Shown: in pieces, positions 12,801-27,800 of the stretch
Position numbering within the stretch: position 1 is the stretch's first letter
How the letters are laid out: the number at the start of each line of letters is the position of its first letter
Source: Metopolophium dirhodum
Taxonomy: Eukaryota; Arthropoda; Insecta; Hemiptera; Aphididae
Reading direction: 5' to 3'
DNA: 64,000 nt
NCBI RefSeq assembly: GCF_019925205.1
Contig: NC_083560.1
Coordinates: 59,628,270 to 59,692,269, forward strand
Made by a program: the position numbers and the translations under genes
Notes under the pieces: model-generated
Told to the model about the DNA's origin: nothing
Seen by the model: only the letters and a program-made list of their open reading frames with translations
The model's database searches: none

Positions 12801-15800
12801 TCGTACGCAATGTAGCATTGAGCCAATGAAGCCTGTCAGTTATAAGTATATAATACACCCATTTACTTTCGATTAAGACTTATCTGAACAGAAGTCTAAG
12901 CATTTATTTACTTATTTATTTAATAAACAAAAATATTCATAACAGGTGGTATAATACTGTAGTAGTTAATATAACCAGTGCTGAAAATATATAATGAACA
13001 TTTCATCTAGATAAAATGATACAGATAAAAATAAATATATTTTACATTTATCTAGATTAGATAAAGATAATCTAACTGTTTCCCGATACTAGATCAACGA
13101 CTATCCAACCTCTGCATTGAAATACATTATTATCATACATTGTCGGTAGTCGGAGCCTTTGTAGGTTTGGAGATTACATTTGATTTTCTTTTCTGTCTTA
13201 GAAATTGTGCAACGGAAAATATTCGCTCTCAATCGTTTTTTAAACTATTTATATAATATCCCAAAGACACAAATAGATTTATTATAATTTTACTTTAAAT
13301 CCAATATATACGACCACACGTATTATGGTAAACAGTCGGTCTATGTTTAGATGAATAACCGTATTAAAATTCAATTTTTTTTTTTTAAAGCCTCTTTGAT
13401 CTATTCTGGAAAATCTGAAATTTAAATTTCCAATCCTTTGATACATAAACTACCTATATCAAGAGTCAAAATCAACGAAATATTAAACAAACAGTAAACA
13501 ACATTTTTACCTGCCTAATGAATATTACATAAAAAAAAACCACACACACAATTACATGTCTCATACTAAAACTAGCTACTATATTATTATATCATTGACT
13601 TTTTATAATATACAATAAAGTACCTGCTATATTAACTATAATAAAGTGTTTTATCAATTCGATAATACTACATACACGTCAACAACCTGCCATGGTACTT
13701 TACCATATTATGTAGTTATATAGTATCGAGACATATCAATCAGATTTATACCCGAGCTCATTGGCGCAAATATGGGGGGGGGGGCTTGGGGGGACTTGGT
13801 CCCCCAGTTCAAAATCTAGTAATTAGGACTAATTTTTATATTCTGTGGTACTAAGCAATATGGCCTATGGGGCTTGAGCCCCCCCCCCCAAAAAAAAAAT
13901 TTAGTCAATTTGCGCCTATGCCCGAGCTTATGTAAAGAGGAATACTTTATAATAATATATGTGACGACCGGGAATCATTAACAATTTTAAACGGTTGAAT
14001 TGTTTGTTATCGACGCGACCAATCATCCAATAATGGTAATATTTATTGATGATTGTATACATGATGCATATTACTCGTACTTCCCCATAATACTATAATA
14101 CGCCTCATTCAAGTACAATAATTATCAATCATCGATATTGTAATCATAATTCGTCGCGATATACTGATACGTACTATACATTGCTATAGTACTATATTTC
14201 GATCATATTATTATAACCATATATGCAGGTATACGATAGCTAATTTAACATTTACCAACCATAACGACTCGAACTCTAGAGGAAACATTTTATTAATATA
14301 TTAACCGATTTACCAATAATGGTACAGACAATATTATAGTACAGTCAGAACAGTTGTAGTTTTATAATATCAAACACGTAATATAAAAATAAAAATATAG
14401 TATAAAATGAAATATGCATTTTATCTACATTTGAATATTTTGAGAAACTTTATAAGACTTTCTTGTAATTTATTGTCAGGGTGTAACAGATTTACTCCAA
14501 AAGAATATTGATATTTAAAAAAATTGAAAAAAAAAATAAACTACTTGACTTATATAAACGTTTTTGCCATCAAAACTACTTTACTTTAAAATATAAGTTT
14601 CTATTCGATTTCAGTCCCAGGTTCAGGTGAATAATAATATATATTATTATAAAGGAATAGCCTCGGCCACGATATATTGATACCGTACACCATAGTAAAT
14701 AACAATAATAATCATACGCATTTTTGGGTCATAGACTATAATATAGATGATATACGTCATCATAATATTTTAATTCATAACAGTCATCACTACCGTCTAC
14801 CAACTGAGGACACTACTGTACTACAACATTATAATAGGTATATTATATTATTATACTATAAATATAAATAAACATACAAATAAATACCACCTGATTACTG
14901 TATCTACACTATATTATTATAATAATAATTGCATAGAGCCTCACTTTATATTATTATGTACGTTCCGAGTTTAATAATAATAATAATAATAATGATAACA
15001 ATATATATAACAATAGCGAACAATACGATATTAGTATAAAATTAATAGTCCTTTGTCGGTATGGCGGTGTACTGACACACACACTCATAAAAACACACAC
15101 GTACACATATATATATATATATAAATATATCTATATATAACACGAGTGAGACGCGGGTGTTTTCGGACGTGCGGGGGTGTAGGATTTGATACGGACGAGC
15201 TGTTTTCCGAGTCGCTGACATTTATGAACAAAACGCTTCATCGCAAAACAACTACCCCCCCCCCCCCCCCAATACCTCCGTTACCGAAAACCCTTGTACA
15301 CCGCGCTCGTATATAATATTATAGCTTCACGCACCGAATCACACAACTCGCTTAATAATAATATGTTCGTTTTGCGAAATTCGCCGCCAGCCCGGCAGCC
15401 GACCGCCGCACTCGATATTTAAAAAACGCAATCCGTTTGGGGCCTCGGCATTAATATATACATAGGCACGGTATTATTACGTAGATACTCGAACCCCGCG
15501 AGTACATTATAGTTGAGGCATACCTATACATACTATGTAATAGGTACCTACGAGTGAAACCTGCACGAGTGCCGGCCATTCCCCTTATACGCGCGTTTAC
15601 CTATTACAATATAATACATCGGCCAAAAGCCAAAGTCGAGTATAAGCCCATCATAAATGTCCGAGCGAAACGCGATCTACCGCCATGGTAGACATTTGTG
15701 GGCAAAACGTCACACATTTTAAATTTTGCACGGCAAACCTATTATTATAGTTGTGATTATGACCTGCGAAATAGTTTTGGAAAGACCGTGGCTGTGTTTT

Positions 15801-18800
15801 ATAGGAACGAATTATGAACAAAATAATTAAAATTGTAGGATTTCGCGTACCGTATAATGGTTAAGATGTTCACATTTTCCAAAACTGTGAATTTCATTAC
15901 TATATTATAATATTGTATATGTAGTTATCAAAAGAGACCACACTTCAATGTTGTACACGGATAAGACATTTAGTGACTTAAACGTCTTCTAAGAACAAAC
16001 AACCCAAAGCAAGTTTACTATTTCCGTGCGACAATTTTCGCAAAACGTAGAGTCGAGTCTTAAATTTATTTCCATTCAATAGGCAATCACTTAACTATGC
16101 ATGCATATTATATGATGATTATAATATGATAATAATATGTGATATTGACCTTGCGGTGGTGCTCTAATATAATACTATATATGAAATGATATAATTAACT
16201 GCAGATATTTCCGATTTATTGAAAAAAAAAAAACAACAAAAAAATTTTCCAGACTCAGGTCCCCCGACAATTATTTATAATGTATAATTTATTATTATAC
16301 TATAACATATAGTGTCGAGTGTCATACGCCTCCCCCGCAGTCCACTCACCACCTCTCGGTAGTTGGTTTATAAGTGCAATTTTTCAACTGGAATAAAATG
16401 GAACAAATCGTATCGTATACATGTGTTGTATAGGTATACACAAATATATAATATAATATATTATATTTTGTACGATACCACGACTGGCCTAATTAAGGGA
16501 GAAGGGAGTTAGGCGTTGGTATATACCCCTTTGAGCAGCAGCAAAATGTAGGTAATATAATATTTCAATGTGCTCGTATATAATATTACATATATATGAT
16601 GCTCACAATATGATGTAACTTAAAAGTCGAAACGTATAATTTTATACGGATTATTGGTTTATATTGTTACAATATATTATACAACATCATCATATGTGTG
16701 CTAGTGCACTTTGTCCGGGTCATTGAAGTATTTTATAACTGCCAGACTGCCAGAGACCAGGCGGCAGACACCCCAATTGAAAAAAAAAATCCTAGTTGTG
16801 CGCCACTTATATTACATGTACCTATGTGATTTAATATGTATACATTTATTACAAATTCGCGTTCACTCGAAGCCCATAGGCATAGTATATGCTACAATGT
16901 AGGTATACCTATACAAATATAATACAATGATACGTATGAACAATTTCAGACGATGTTATGCCGAACTCGTTAAATATATTATATAGTAAGCAATAATATT
17001 ATTGTATTTGAACTCTGAAAACGTAAAATCGATACTTATATAAAAAAAATAAAATAATGTGTACGACCTAACTACAATATGATACCGATTTTGGAGTGTT
17101 CCTCTACAATTATAGAATATTTAATCAAAAAACATAAATAAATCCTGTAAACAAAGAGTAACGGAAGACCTCACAAAAAAAAAATCATGCAACTTAAACG
17201 TATGATAAAAATTGTGAAAATTATATGGTAAGTAAATAAATTAAGAATCATGTCAGGAAATTTCTAAAAATAATATTTTGAAAAAAAGTTATTACGTTCT
17301 AAATTAATTTATGAAAAAAATATTGATATTTATATTTGATATCTAAAAAATTAACTATTTGACTTACATAAATCAAAATTACCATCAAGTTTTTACCATC
17401 GAAATTGTTTTTATAATCAGATTTACAAGTTGGCTATTTTGAATTTTACCTTAACAATTTAAATCAAATTTAAAATTTAAAATGTTCAGTATTAAAAATT
17501 AAGTATAATTTTTTTATATTATACGTATAACGCAAGTGACTATAAATTTTATATTGAAAAAATTTTTTTAAATATTTATAGCAAAAATTATTTCATCTGT
17601 CAGGTCTTCCTATGGCACCCTGTACTTTTTTTAAATGTTCCTATTACTGTCAAATGATCTCTATATACCTACTGTAATGATATTGGTACCTATTTGGATA
17701 TATCGTCTTTAACTTGTTAAATTAAATTTATTCAGTAAAAAATGTAATTTTTATTAATCATTGTCACAAATAAATATTTCAATTTTAATCAATAATGTCG
17801 TATCTGATTCTTATAACCTGTTGTGTATTAAAGTGGTTTATAGATGGAAAAAAAGTCTATTTATATAAATAGACTAGTATTTTTATAGGTATAACCGTAT
17901 AGCCGTATGGTATTTACCATATAATATATGCTCGTAATTGCTATTAATTTCATTAAGGGGCCCGGCGCCAGTTTTTCAAATTTTCCGCAATTCTATACAA
18001 TTTTAAAATTAAATTTTCTATTTAATTTGCCACTTTAATTATAATACTTTTCCACTAATCTACTATCCAATAACTATTTAAAGAGGGAGGCGGGTTGATA
18101 AGATGTATTATATCGAAAATATATAATTCTTAGGCTTTGAAAATTGTCGAAAAATGTTCGAAAATTAATAACTTTTTTTTTATCCGAAAGAAGAAGACTT
18201 TCTACATGCCGCATCGAACTCCGAATAATTAACAAAGATAAAAAAATTATCATATTTGATTGATTCCTCAGAACAGGATCATTATTCCCGTAAAGCGTAT
18301 TTTTGTGAACAAAATTACATCGGGACACCTTAAGCATAATATTATTTCTAAACTGATTAAATAAATTTGTTTTTTCTCGCGAGCTCGTGAAATCGACCGC
18401 TAACCGGGTATGTCCAAGAATTCCGGTCCTCCGCCGAGTGGGGTATACAATATAATCGATAAAATATGCAAACATCGTACGTTTATATAATATAGTTGAC
18501 ATGTTATTGTATTATAATAATATAGGTGACAAAAGACGGTTTATGTATACGTTTTTTGTAGGTATCTATGCCTGTCTATATAATATGTATAATATATTAC
18601 TACACTTGCACCGCGGCGTGTACCTGCCTATAACATGTTCATTTATTATATTTTTAGAATAATAGAATAATATTATTTGTCCAAGTCTGAATAAACTAAG
18701 ACAATCAGATCGATGACACGCTTCCAGGGTACACGTCTACAACGGTACAACTACTATAACGGACGTAGGAATAAAATATTTTCGTAGGGGGTTTAGATTA

Positions 18801-21800
18801 TAGGAATGTATTATATTTTAGAACAAAAATATCTAGGATACGAGTCCGACAACATAATATGGGTACAATACTAATTTATATAGTAAAAACAAGATCTTGA
18901 AATCGAAATCAAAATCATTGAAAATATATTCTAAAACTCAAAGACTATGTTCCAACCATTTTTTTTTTTATAATAGGTATACAAAATGTACATTTCGTAT
19001 TATATTTAAAATCTAATTCAAAATAAAAAAAAACAATTAAATCGATATTGAGCAAATATATAAAAATCATAACATCATAAAATCAACATAAATTATATTA
19101 TAGTAAAATGAATTTAAATGAATTATTTTTTTTATTTCAATCCCTGGAGTCTGGACTAGCTAAGAACACGACCGGAAATTTCGAGTGAATGGGGTCCTTT
19201 ACGCCCATGATATTATACCTGTTTCGCATTCTCATTTTGTTCAACCGTGCAGACCTATATAGGTTATAACCAGTGTTGTGACCTATCTAGATAAAAATTG
19301 CAGTATCTATTATCTTATATAGATACATTTTTATGTATTGACATTTATTTAATATTATAGTATGATATACATTTTTACATTTTGTGTAAACCTCTGTGAA
19401 ATATCACAAATTTAAAATGCTCATATCCCCCTTGAAAATTAAAATATCAAAAAAAATAATTGCCAACACTGGACTCATAACCTATAGATAGGTAATACCT
19501 GAGCGTTATACGATTTATATATGGTATTTATAATGATTGTGAGTCTGTAACAAATAGGTATTTTATACGATATCATCACAGGCATAAATATTTTTTCCTG
19601 GTTGCTTGTCTCATATGCTAATATTGTGATTAAGTATTATAGACACATACAATACGTTTCATAACGCAGTCCATAAAAAACAAGGATTTTCTGTGAATTT
19701 TTTTGCATATTTTGATATTTTTTAGTATTTAGGGCAAGTCTTTATTTGATGAACATCGCACCGTTTCAACCATATATTTTGTGGCGTCTCCACTAGGTGT
19801 ATCTTACGATAAACATTTCTAGTCTTATTGCGCCAAGTTGGAACAAAAATCCATGTCTAATGTCTATATTTTTTTAATTTACATTTTTAACCACTTTGGT
19901 TTTATTATATATATATATGTATATTTATTATTGATTTCAATCTGGTATGTTATTACTTATTAGTAATACATATTATGTAGCTGGTAGTCTACTAAAAAAA
20001 AAAGTGAAACGATCACAGTTTATGCCTAAAATATTCTCTATTTATATTGAAAATTAGGTTTTACTACCACAATGACCGCACGCTAACCAAAACCCCAAAA
20101 CCCATTGAAATCTTCTACGTGGTCGCATAGTACTATCATTCAACATTTGATTTCAGCATTATTATATTATACTCATACAGTTTTATTTTATTCGATAGTT
20201 TAACGTTATGTACGACCCGTTACCTCGTAAATGCTCGATAATTTAATAATAATATGTTAACAGTTAACTACCGGAAATGTAATAGGTAATAAATAGGGTA
20301 TAGTGGTGCACCAAATGGGTCGGGTGATTATAAATTCTACCGATTTTAACGACCTGTAAACTCTCCCGATGCAGTGACGTATTTATGGGGGGGGATATGG
20401 GGGATAGATCCCCTCCCTTGACCTTTTTTTTTAGTTTAGGTATAAAGTTTAAGCTGCAGTACTGTTGCTATTTATATTTTATAATTTTGTTATCCTGTGG
20501 GCTGCGAGTGATATTACCCAACAATAACAACAAAATTAAAATAGGACTATATTCGAGAGAAGTCGGGTAAAACCCGCTAGTACCTAACCTATTATACTGT
20601 TATATACGTAGAACACGAAACTAATTGCGACAGCGGACAGAAAACGATAAGGAATTCGTAAATTTTAAAATAAATATTAAAAAAGGTGGATAAGTGGATG
20701 TCGCTCTGCTGTACAGTAGGTTACAAGTGGGTCACTGTAATGGATGGTGTTAAATTTGAATTCAATGATATAATATCATTGTATAAGAAAAACGATTCTG
20801 AGGGAAAACGAGTCAGCCTATGATTTTACCAAGTATATTTGATGATATTATTGTGAATAAAGTAATTTATATATAACCTATTTACGTGGAGCCTTGTTTT
20901 AAATTTTCAATCCTTAGCCATAAAAGTTAAAAATTTATACATTTTTAACCACAAAATAATTAATAAATTATAAATTTGATAAATGTTGTCAAAATTTGAA
21001 CTTTAAATGCTTATAAAAAAAAATTGTGCCTATGTATTTTTAATATTTTTCAACTGCTATTAGAACGATATATCAGGAGCCTTATATTAAATTTTCACGC
21101 TTTTTTACCCAACAAATAAAAATTTATTGATATTTATAGAAAAAAAAACTAAAAAAATTGAAAACTGACAATGTCCGTAAACAGCTCAAAAAGAGTCAAA
21201 ATATTTTCAACATTTTATGGTGTATAGAAAATGCTAATATAAATATTCATGCTTTCTTGTCACAGAGAGGTCGAAATTACAACAGATGAAGTAATTGATG
21301 AGTTGTGCTTAAAAAACAGAAAACTAGAGTTTATTTTATAAATTAATAAAACAGAGTAAAATTAAAATCAATATTATTGTTTTTATTGTTAGCCTTACAT
21401 GGAGTAACTAACAAAAGGTTGCATCAACACTAAAAAATTTTGATATCCCCCTCCTCAAGAAAATCCTATATACGCCCCTGTCCCGATGGTAAACTCTCCC
21501 AGCCCTGCTCCAGTACTACCCGACAGGAACGTGTAATCTCTCCCATTTCTACTCCAGTACTACGTGATGGGGGCATGTAAATTCTTTCCCAGATCCACTT
21601 CAGTACTACTAAATTTCATTCAAAAAAAGTAAATTGTGTGATAGTAAAAATCAACGCCTTTAGCTGCTGTGAGATATAATATAATAGTATGATACCAAAC
21701 ATTTAAATTTAAATTTTATGATAGTATACGAACATACGGATTTCAAATCGAATCACCCCATGTAGCATGTAATACTTCGCTATTAAAAAAGGTTTTTACC

Positions 21801-24800
21801 AAACACTTTTTGTTTATTTTATCAGTCACATTTAAAATAGCTCAATAAATTAATATTTATTTCATTGGACTTCACTTCATCTGGAGACCGATTTATGTAT
21901 AATCAAGTAATGAAAATTAGTTATAGACTTTGAGCTATCCACCGTGTTTACGCGACTTTCTGCGCATTGTCACGATACTGTAGTCTTGTAGATATACCTA
22001 TTTAGTATGCATGAAGGGTAAGGTCGAATTGTAGTTGATTAAAAAATAGATAATATTCGAACTGCAGCGCTTGGGTAAAAAAATAGGTAATGGTAGAACT
22101 GCATTTAGGTAAAAAAACAGGTACCTAATGGTCAAACTGTACTCGAGTTCTGCAAAAAAAATGTTTTAACAACAATTTTATAAATTTTGTACAAATAGTA
22201 AACTTAATTCATGCACTTTTTACAAATTATGTAAAACATGTTTTTATTCGTGTCTACAGTAAGTTGTATTTTTTTTTTGTCATAATTAACTATTTCTTAT
22301 ATTTTTTACAAAAAATATTTTCTTAAAATATACATAATATACGTCGTCATAACTACATATGGTATAAAAAAGTATAAAAAAATATTTATTAATACCTATG
22401 GCAATGATTACATTTACCAAATTATTTTCAGCAGGAAGAGAAGTTATTGTTTTCAAGACGCTTAAATTAAAATTATTTGTTGAACATTTTTATCGAAACT
22501 CCTTTTTTAACTCGGGGTGCAATTCGACTATCCCAGCGCGCATTGATCGATTAAAATATTCTATAATATCACGTACCTGGGCACTGTCGGGTAGGTATGA
22601 TGGGTAATACACATTCAAATATTATTATTATCACGCTGTAGATTCTCGACCGGGTTAAAATATTTTCTTAATTTTTCTCTCTCCAACGATTATATCATTA
22701 TACACAGTATATACACTGCAGCACAATAATAATGATCATCGTTCGTACGACTGCGTAAATAGGTACACTCGCATTGTTGATGTAAATACAAAAATTCTAA
22801 AAAGAAATGAAAAACAGGTTTATGTAATATTATTATACCTAGGTACTACGCGCGTTTCGTCGTCGCGTGTAGGCCTTAGTTTAATATTATTATTTTAAGT
22901 TTATACCGAAAAATATCGCGCTATATAGGTACGCGTGCATATTATAATATATTATAATATATACGTTAAAAATTATCATATACTATTATCAGTGGCATAA
23001 CTGGATACAAATCTAGGGGGGGGGGAGGGCAAAAATTAACCTCCCGTTCGGCCGTTCCTGTAGTCATAATCTCGATTTCAAGATAATAACGTGTTCACAA
23101 ATCACGGATAATAATAGTCACGAATAATGCGGTTATTGCAATAACAGTAACACTGACAATGCCTACTGCAACATAATATTATTCAACAAGAGAAACGTAA
23201 AATAAATATAAACTTTTATAAAGTAATTTGAGGAAAAAAAATATTTTAATATTATAATATCATGTTAACAGTCTTGTTAATAATACTTTGTAAATGTGGA
23301 TTATTTGGAGGGGCAAAATTATACTTTTGCCCCCGCAAACATTTCTGGGGGGGAAGTGCCCCCCTCGCCCCGCAATTACACCACTGATTATTATTGCCTA
23401 TATAGATTCACAGGCTGGTTTTTTAATGTCGATCATACATGACTGCATGGGCATAATATGGCGAGTGAGTCGGGTGGAAGGTGATCGATGGACGTAATAC
23501 ATAATATTATATTCGTTATCGTCTCTATACAAGCTCATCTTGGCTCAAGATTGTTATATACCTACATTGTGCAGCTATGCAATATACGTCATGTCCGTAT
23601 TGTTAGTATTGTCTATATACCGTCTCTCGCACGTTTGACGACAGCACAATAATTAAATATTATATACATTTACATACACATACTATAGTATATAAAACTC
23701 GGAGCTTGAAGAAATATGGCATTGGCCTTATTTACACGTTTTAGGAAGTTACCTATACGTCGTCGTTGTCTTAAACTGGCGCGACGTGCGTTATTCGCTG
23801 AAAATGCTTATTACCGGTAATGTGATTCGGGAAATTTCACACTCCGTCAAATTCCTACGATCGGAACCGATGTCAAATGAACGTACCGGATTGCAATTTG
23901 TTAGAAGATAATAAAATATTTTCCTAGAATCCACACTGTAGCAGTACGTAGTTTTTCTCAGTTTATAAAAAGAAACTTTATTCTCGTGTGCCAAACAAAC
24001 CCCTTTGAAGTTAAATTTACCTTCTGTGTCCATTTTCAATTTAATAGAAACTTTTTGTTACACTTTGACCGTCTCGGAAAGTGTCTTATAAAATAAAAAT
24101 AAAACACACACATACACACTTACACACATTGCTAAACAAATGTTTTTTTAACGTTCACTCTGCAGAACTTAAAATATCAGACCAAACTTGGTGCTCTTTG
24201 TTCAAAAGAGTGTTCAAAAAATGTTTCACTCGTATTAAATTTATGTATTTCATTGGAGGATTGAAAACCAAAATAAACATTTGTTTCTCCGATACATTTC
24301 CGACGTATAATTTACTAATGTAGTGTTTTTCAAACAGTTGATAAGCTACGGAATATAGCCATCAATCATCATAAAGGCCCTCGGGGGCCCGGGCAACAGA
24401 CCTCCACATAATGGGATTTTTGCAATAGTGTAGTACACAACATGGATGCCTTCAAGCTTGTTCCCAAATTCCTAATTGGCACCGATGAGCTTTTTTCTTA
24501 ATAATCCTACATCCGTGCGTTAAAAATAACTTTTTCAGCCATATTGGAAAATGTATTCAACCGATGTAAAATGTATCGATATGTAAATTCAACCGACAAG
24601 TAATAGTTATTCTTAGCCATTTTACACTAACTTAAGGGTGTCTAGAATACCTAACCACCTAGGAGTGGTTAACACTTTTGTGTTTCTAGTCAACCTTTAC
24701 ATACAAGCGTAAGCAATAACTTAAGTCAATACTTAAAATATTTAGCATAATTTCTGGTAGAAAAGTGAATCTAGTTGGTTCAAACTGTTGTGCTAAAGTA

Positions 24801-27800
24801 AAAATTTTCTTATAGTTTTCAGAAGCGTCACGAAAAACTATGGTTTTTATAAAAAACCAATTTTCCAAAAAAATCTATTTTGTTTTTTGGTGTAATTCTA
24901 AAAAAAATAGGTAACCGTAAATACGAGTATATGAAATTTACATCGAACGTTCATAATGGCATTTTCTACACACCACACAATTTTCAAAATATTTTGAAAT
25001 TTTATGAGCTACTAAACACAGTTTTTTTTTATCGATAGGGGAACTGAGTTCCCTATTTTAAGTTTAAATTTTCACGAAATTAAATATTTAAGAAAACCCA
25101 TTTTAGTAATTTTGTGGTAATTTAAAAATATTATTCGTTTAACTTTTAAAGTATATTATTATAATTTGTACACACAATGACATTTTTAAGTGCAATTTTT
25201 TCGGCAAAATTGTATTTAACCTACCCACTAACTGTAGTACACTAGTACTAATTCCTATAATAGTAAAATAAGTTAAAATAATATCATAAAATATATTTAG
25301 TAATATTATAGTCTCAGAATCGTTTTTCGTATACAATGGTTCTGTAATATTATCATTGAATTCAAATTTAACACATCCATTACATTGACTCACTAGACAT
25401 CTTATGCACAGACGTACAGCAGAACGTTACCCACTTTTTATTTATTATTTTAATAAAATTTTACTTTTACTTTTTAGTAAAATATTATTTTGCAGTAAAT
25501 TTGTGAATTATAATATATTGTTTAATTACATTTTACCATTATTAGGTAGGTTCATAATATTATGTAATTGAAAAATAATGGCCACCACTAAAGATGGGCC
25601 AAGAGCTTTCAGATTCCTAAATCCGGCAATTTTCGGACCTATATCCTATACGTGTATGACAATATTATTATAATGTATACACAATAATATGCGCATAATA
25701 TAGATACATACAGCGTTGTATTCCCGTGTTGATTTTTACAGAAAACAAGCGGTGTCTCACCATGTATATATCATTTTTTTTAAATTGTGATGGGTATTCA
25801 TACTTTATATTATATATAATATGTATATAATATAAAAATAAATAATATATTATGCATACAATATATATATATATCATACATATAATGTAGTTACTTAAAT
25901 CCTGGTTAACTCTGTAAGCCACATGTCTTGATTGATTGAATTTTATTTAATTTAATTTTTGTGCATTTATACATGCGCGTACACTAATTATTTATTGTAA
26001 ATACGTACATAGGTACTTGTATAATATCACGACTCAATTGTTTAGCACAAGTATCTATATAATATTATGACGTATCGCCCCTGCTATTATAATATTATAT
26101 CAGGTTGACAATAAATTATAGGAAGTGGCTATTTCCGCGTCCGACGCGTATTTACCTATTTTCGCGTCCTATGCTGTGATTGGTCCAAATATTGATGATA
26201 TCTTATCATTTTTATTATCTGATTTTTACCGCCTCAATTTAAATTTCAGATCGATTATTATTTATTTAATTATTTAATTATTTATATTTATTATGTTATT
26301 GTATATAATATACATGCTCTGTTGACCTAAAAGAGTAGAGATGTACAGATAAGAAAATATTCTCCTATTGCAAGACAGTATAGACATATAGTCTGTTCTG
26401 TTATATTTGAGAGAAGTGTTGTGTCAATCGTATTTAACCGAGTATATTCCTCAGTAGATAAATTTTTGACCACTATCCACGCCAGCGAAGACTTGACTCT
26501 GATGCTAAATCAATAGCATCAAAATTAGTGGCAATGAAAGTGAATACAAAAATTCTACTGAATGAGTTGATGGCACAACATAATAAAGTAATAACTTTAA
26601 AAGACATGCACAACTTGGCTTTAACAAATTCTCCTAACTAATAATCGTTTAGAAAGTACTAATCAAAAAATTACTCAAGTTGAGATAAAGCGGATAAATC
26701 CAACATGGATATGTAAATATTGCAACGAGGATTCATCAAATAATTCAATTTGTTGCAATAGATTCTTAGAGTTGTTTCATTTTAAGTGTATCAATGTTAA
26801 AACAACATTAAAAAAAAAATATGGTTTTGCAGTATCTGTAAAGTAACTTTTGATTAATAACTTAACAAACACATATGACTCTGGTATTTAATAATACCTA
26901 CATTATACTTTGTGATTTATAGAATTTTATACTTTTTGCTTTTAAATATTAATAATAATATAAGAATGACTGATTTACATTATTTGTAATATAGTATAAT
27001 ATTATATACTAATATAATACATTAATACCATAGATTATAAATACTAGTATTTAATATTTATACTAGATAATACTGAAACATTTCTGTGTTAATTATTTAT
27101 TATCACCAAATCATGTTTTAATTAAAAATAAGTTTAAATTTGAATTTTCGGTATTCGGTAATGATAAGATATTATCAATATTTGGACCAATCACAGCATA
27201 GGACGCAAAAATAGGTAAATACGCGTCGGACGCGGAAATAGCCACTTCCTAAATTATAATATTATAGTGATGTCCGCGGTTAATTTCCCCAATAGCCGCG
27301 ACCGTGTCGTAATTATATGCCTTTTTATTGTCTTTTATCCCTAATAGAATATGTATTATTTATATACGAAAACTGTGAAACACTTAGACTAATTTATACT
27401 AATCCCCCCCTCCCACACATCTCATACACCCGCTACGCCATTGTACGTGGGTATGTATTATTATTTTAATAATCAACGGTTTTTTTTTTTCCGGAACGTC
27501 GTCGTTTTTTTAAATTAAAATATTATATGACACACGTCATCGTTGTGAAACCAATACTTCGCTATACGCCTGCATTATACACCATATTGCATGGTTTATG
27601 CTTTATGGGTACTTAACTACTGTTAATTTTGTCCAACAATACTGTTATCGTATTATATTCATAGTTATTGTTTCTTTATTCTTATTGATCGGTCGATTGT
27701 TAATCTAAATCGTATAATAATTGGACCACGTCTGTTTGAAATTAAAACGATTAGAAACGGCGGCGGCGGCGGCGGCGGCGGCGGCATATAGACAAGACGT

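Larger units (their letters stand above)
26121..27249. mobile_element. Mutator-like (MULE) deletion derivative with 90-bp terminal inverted repeats and 9-bp target duplication
   Basis: Arms 26121-26210 and 27160-27249 are inverted copies with only two mismatches seen by eye, starting GGAAGTGGCTATTTCCGCG. TAAATTATA flanks both ends exactly (26112-26120 and 27250-27258). Long TIRs with 9-bp target duplications are the hallmark of MULEs. The 1129-bp element is too short for a full transposase but retains two protein-coding remnants, listed separately. Near-identity of the arms suggests fairly recent activity. Assignment to MULE is from structure plus the remnant motif. Confidence 0.8.

Noticed and set aside
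18074..18502. 142-codon minus-strand open frame in intron 2
   Set aside because: No motif, AT-driven composition, no repeats or neighbours to support it; likely chance.
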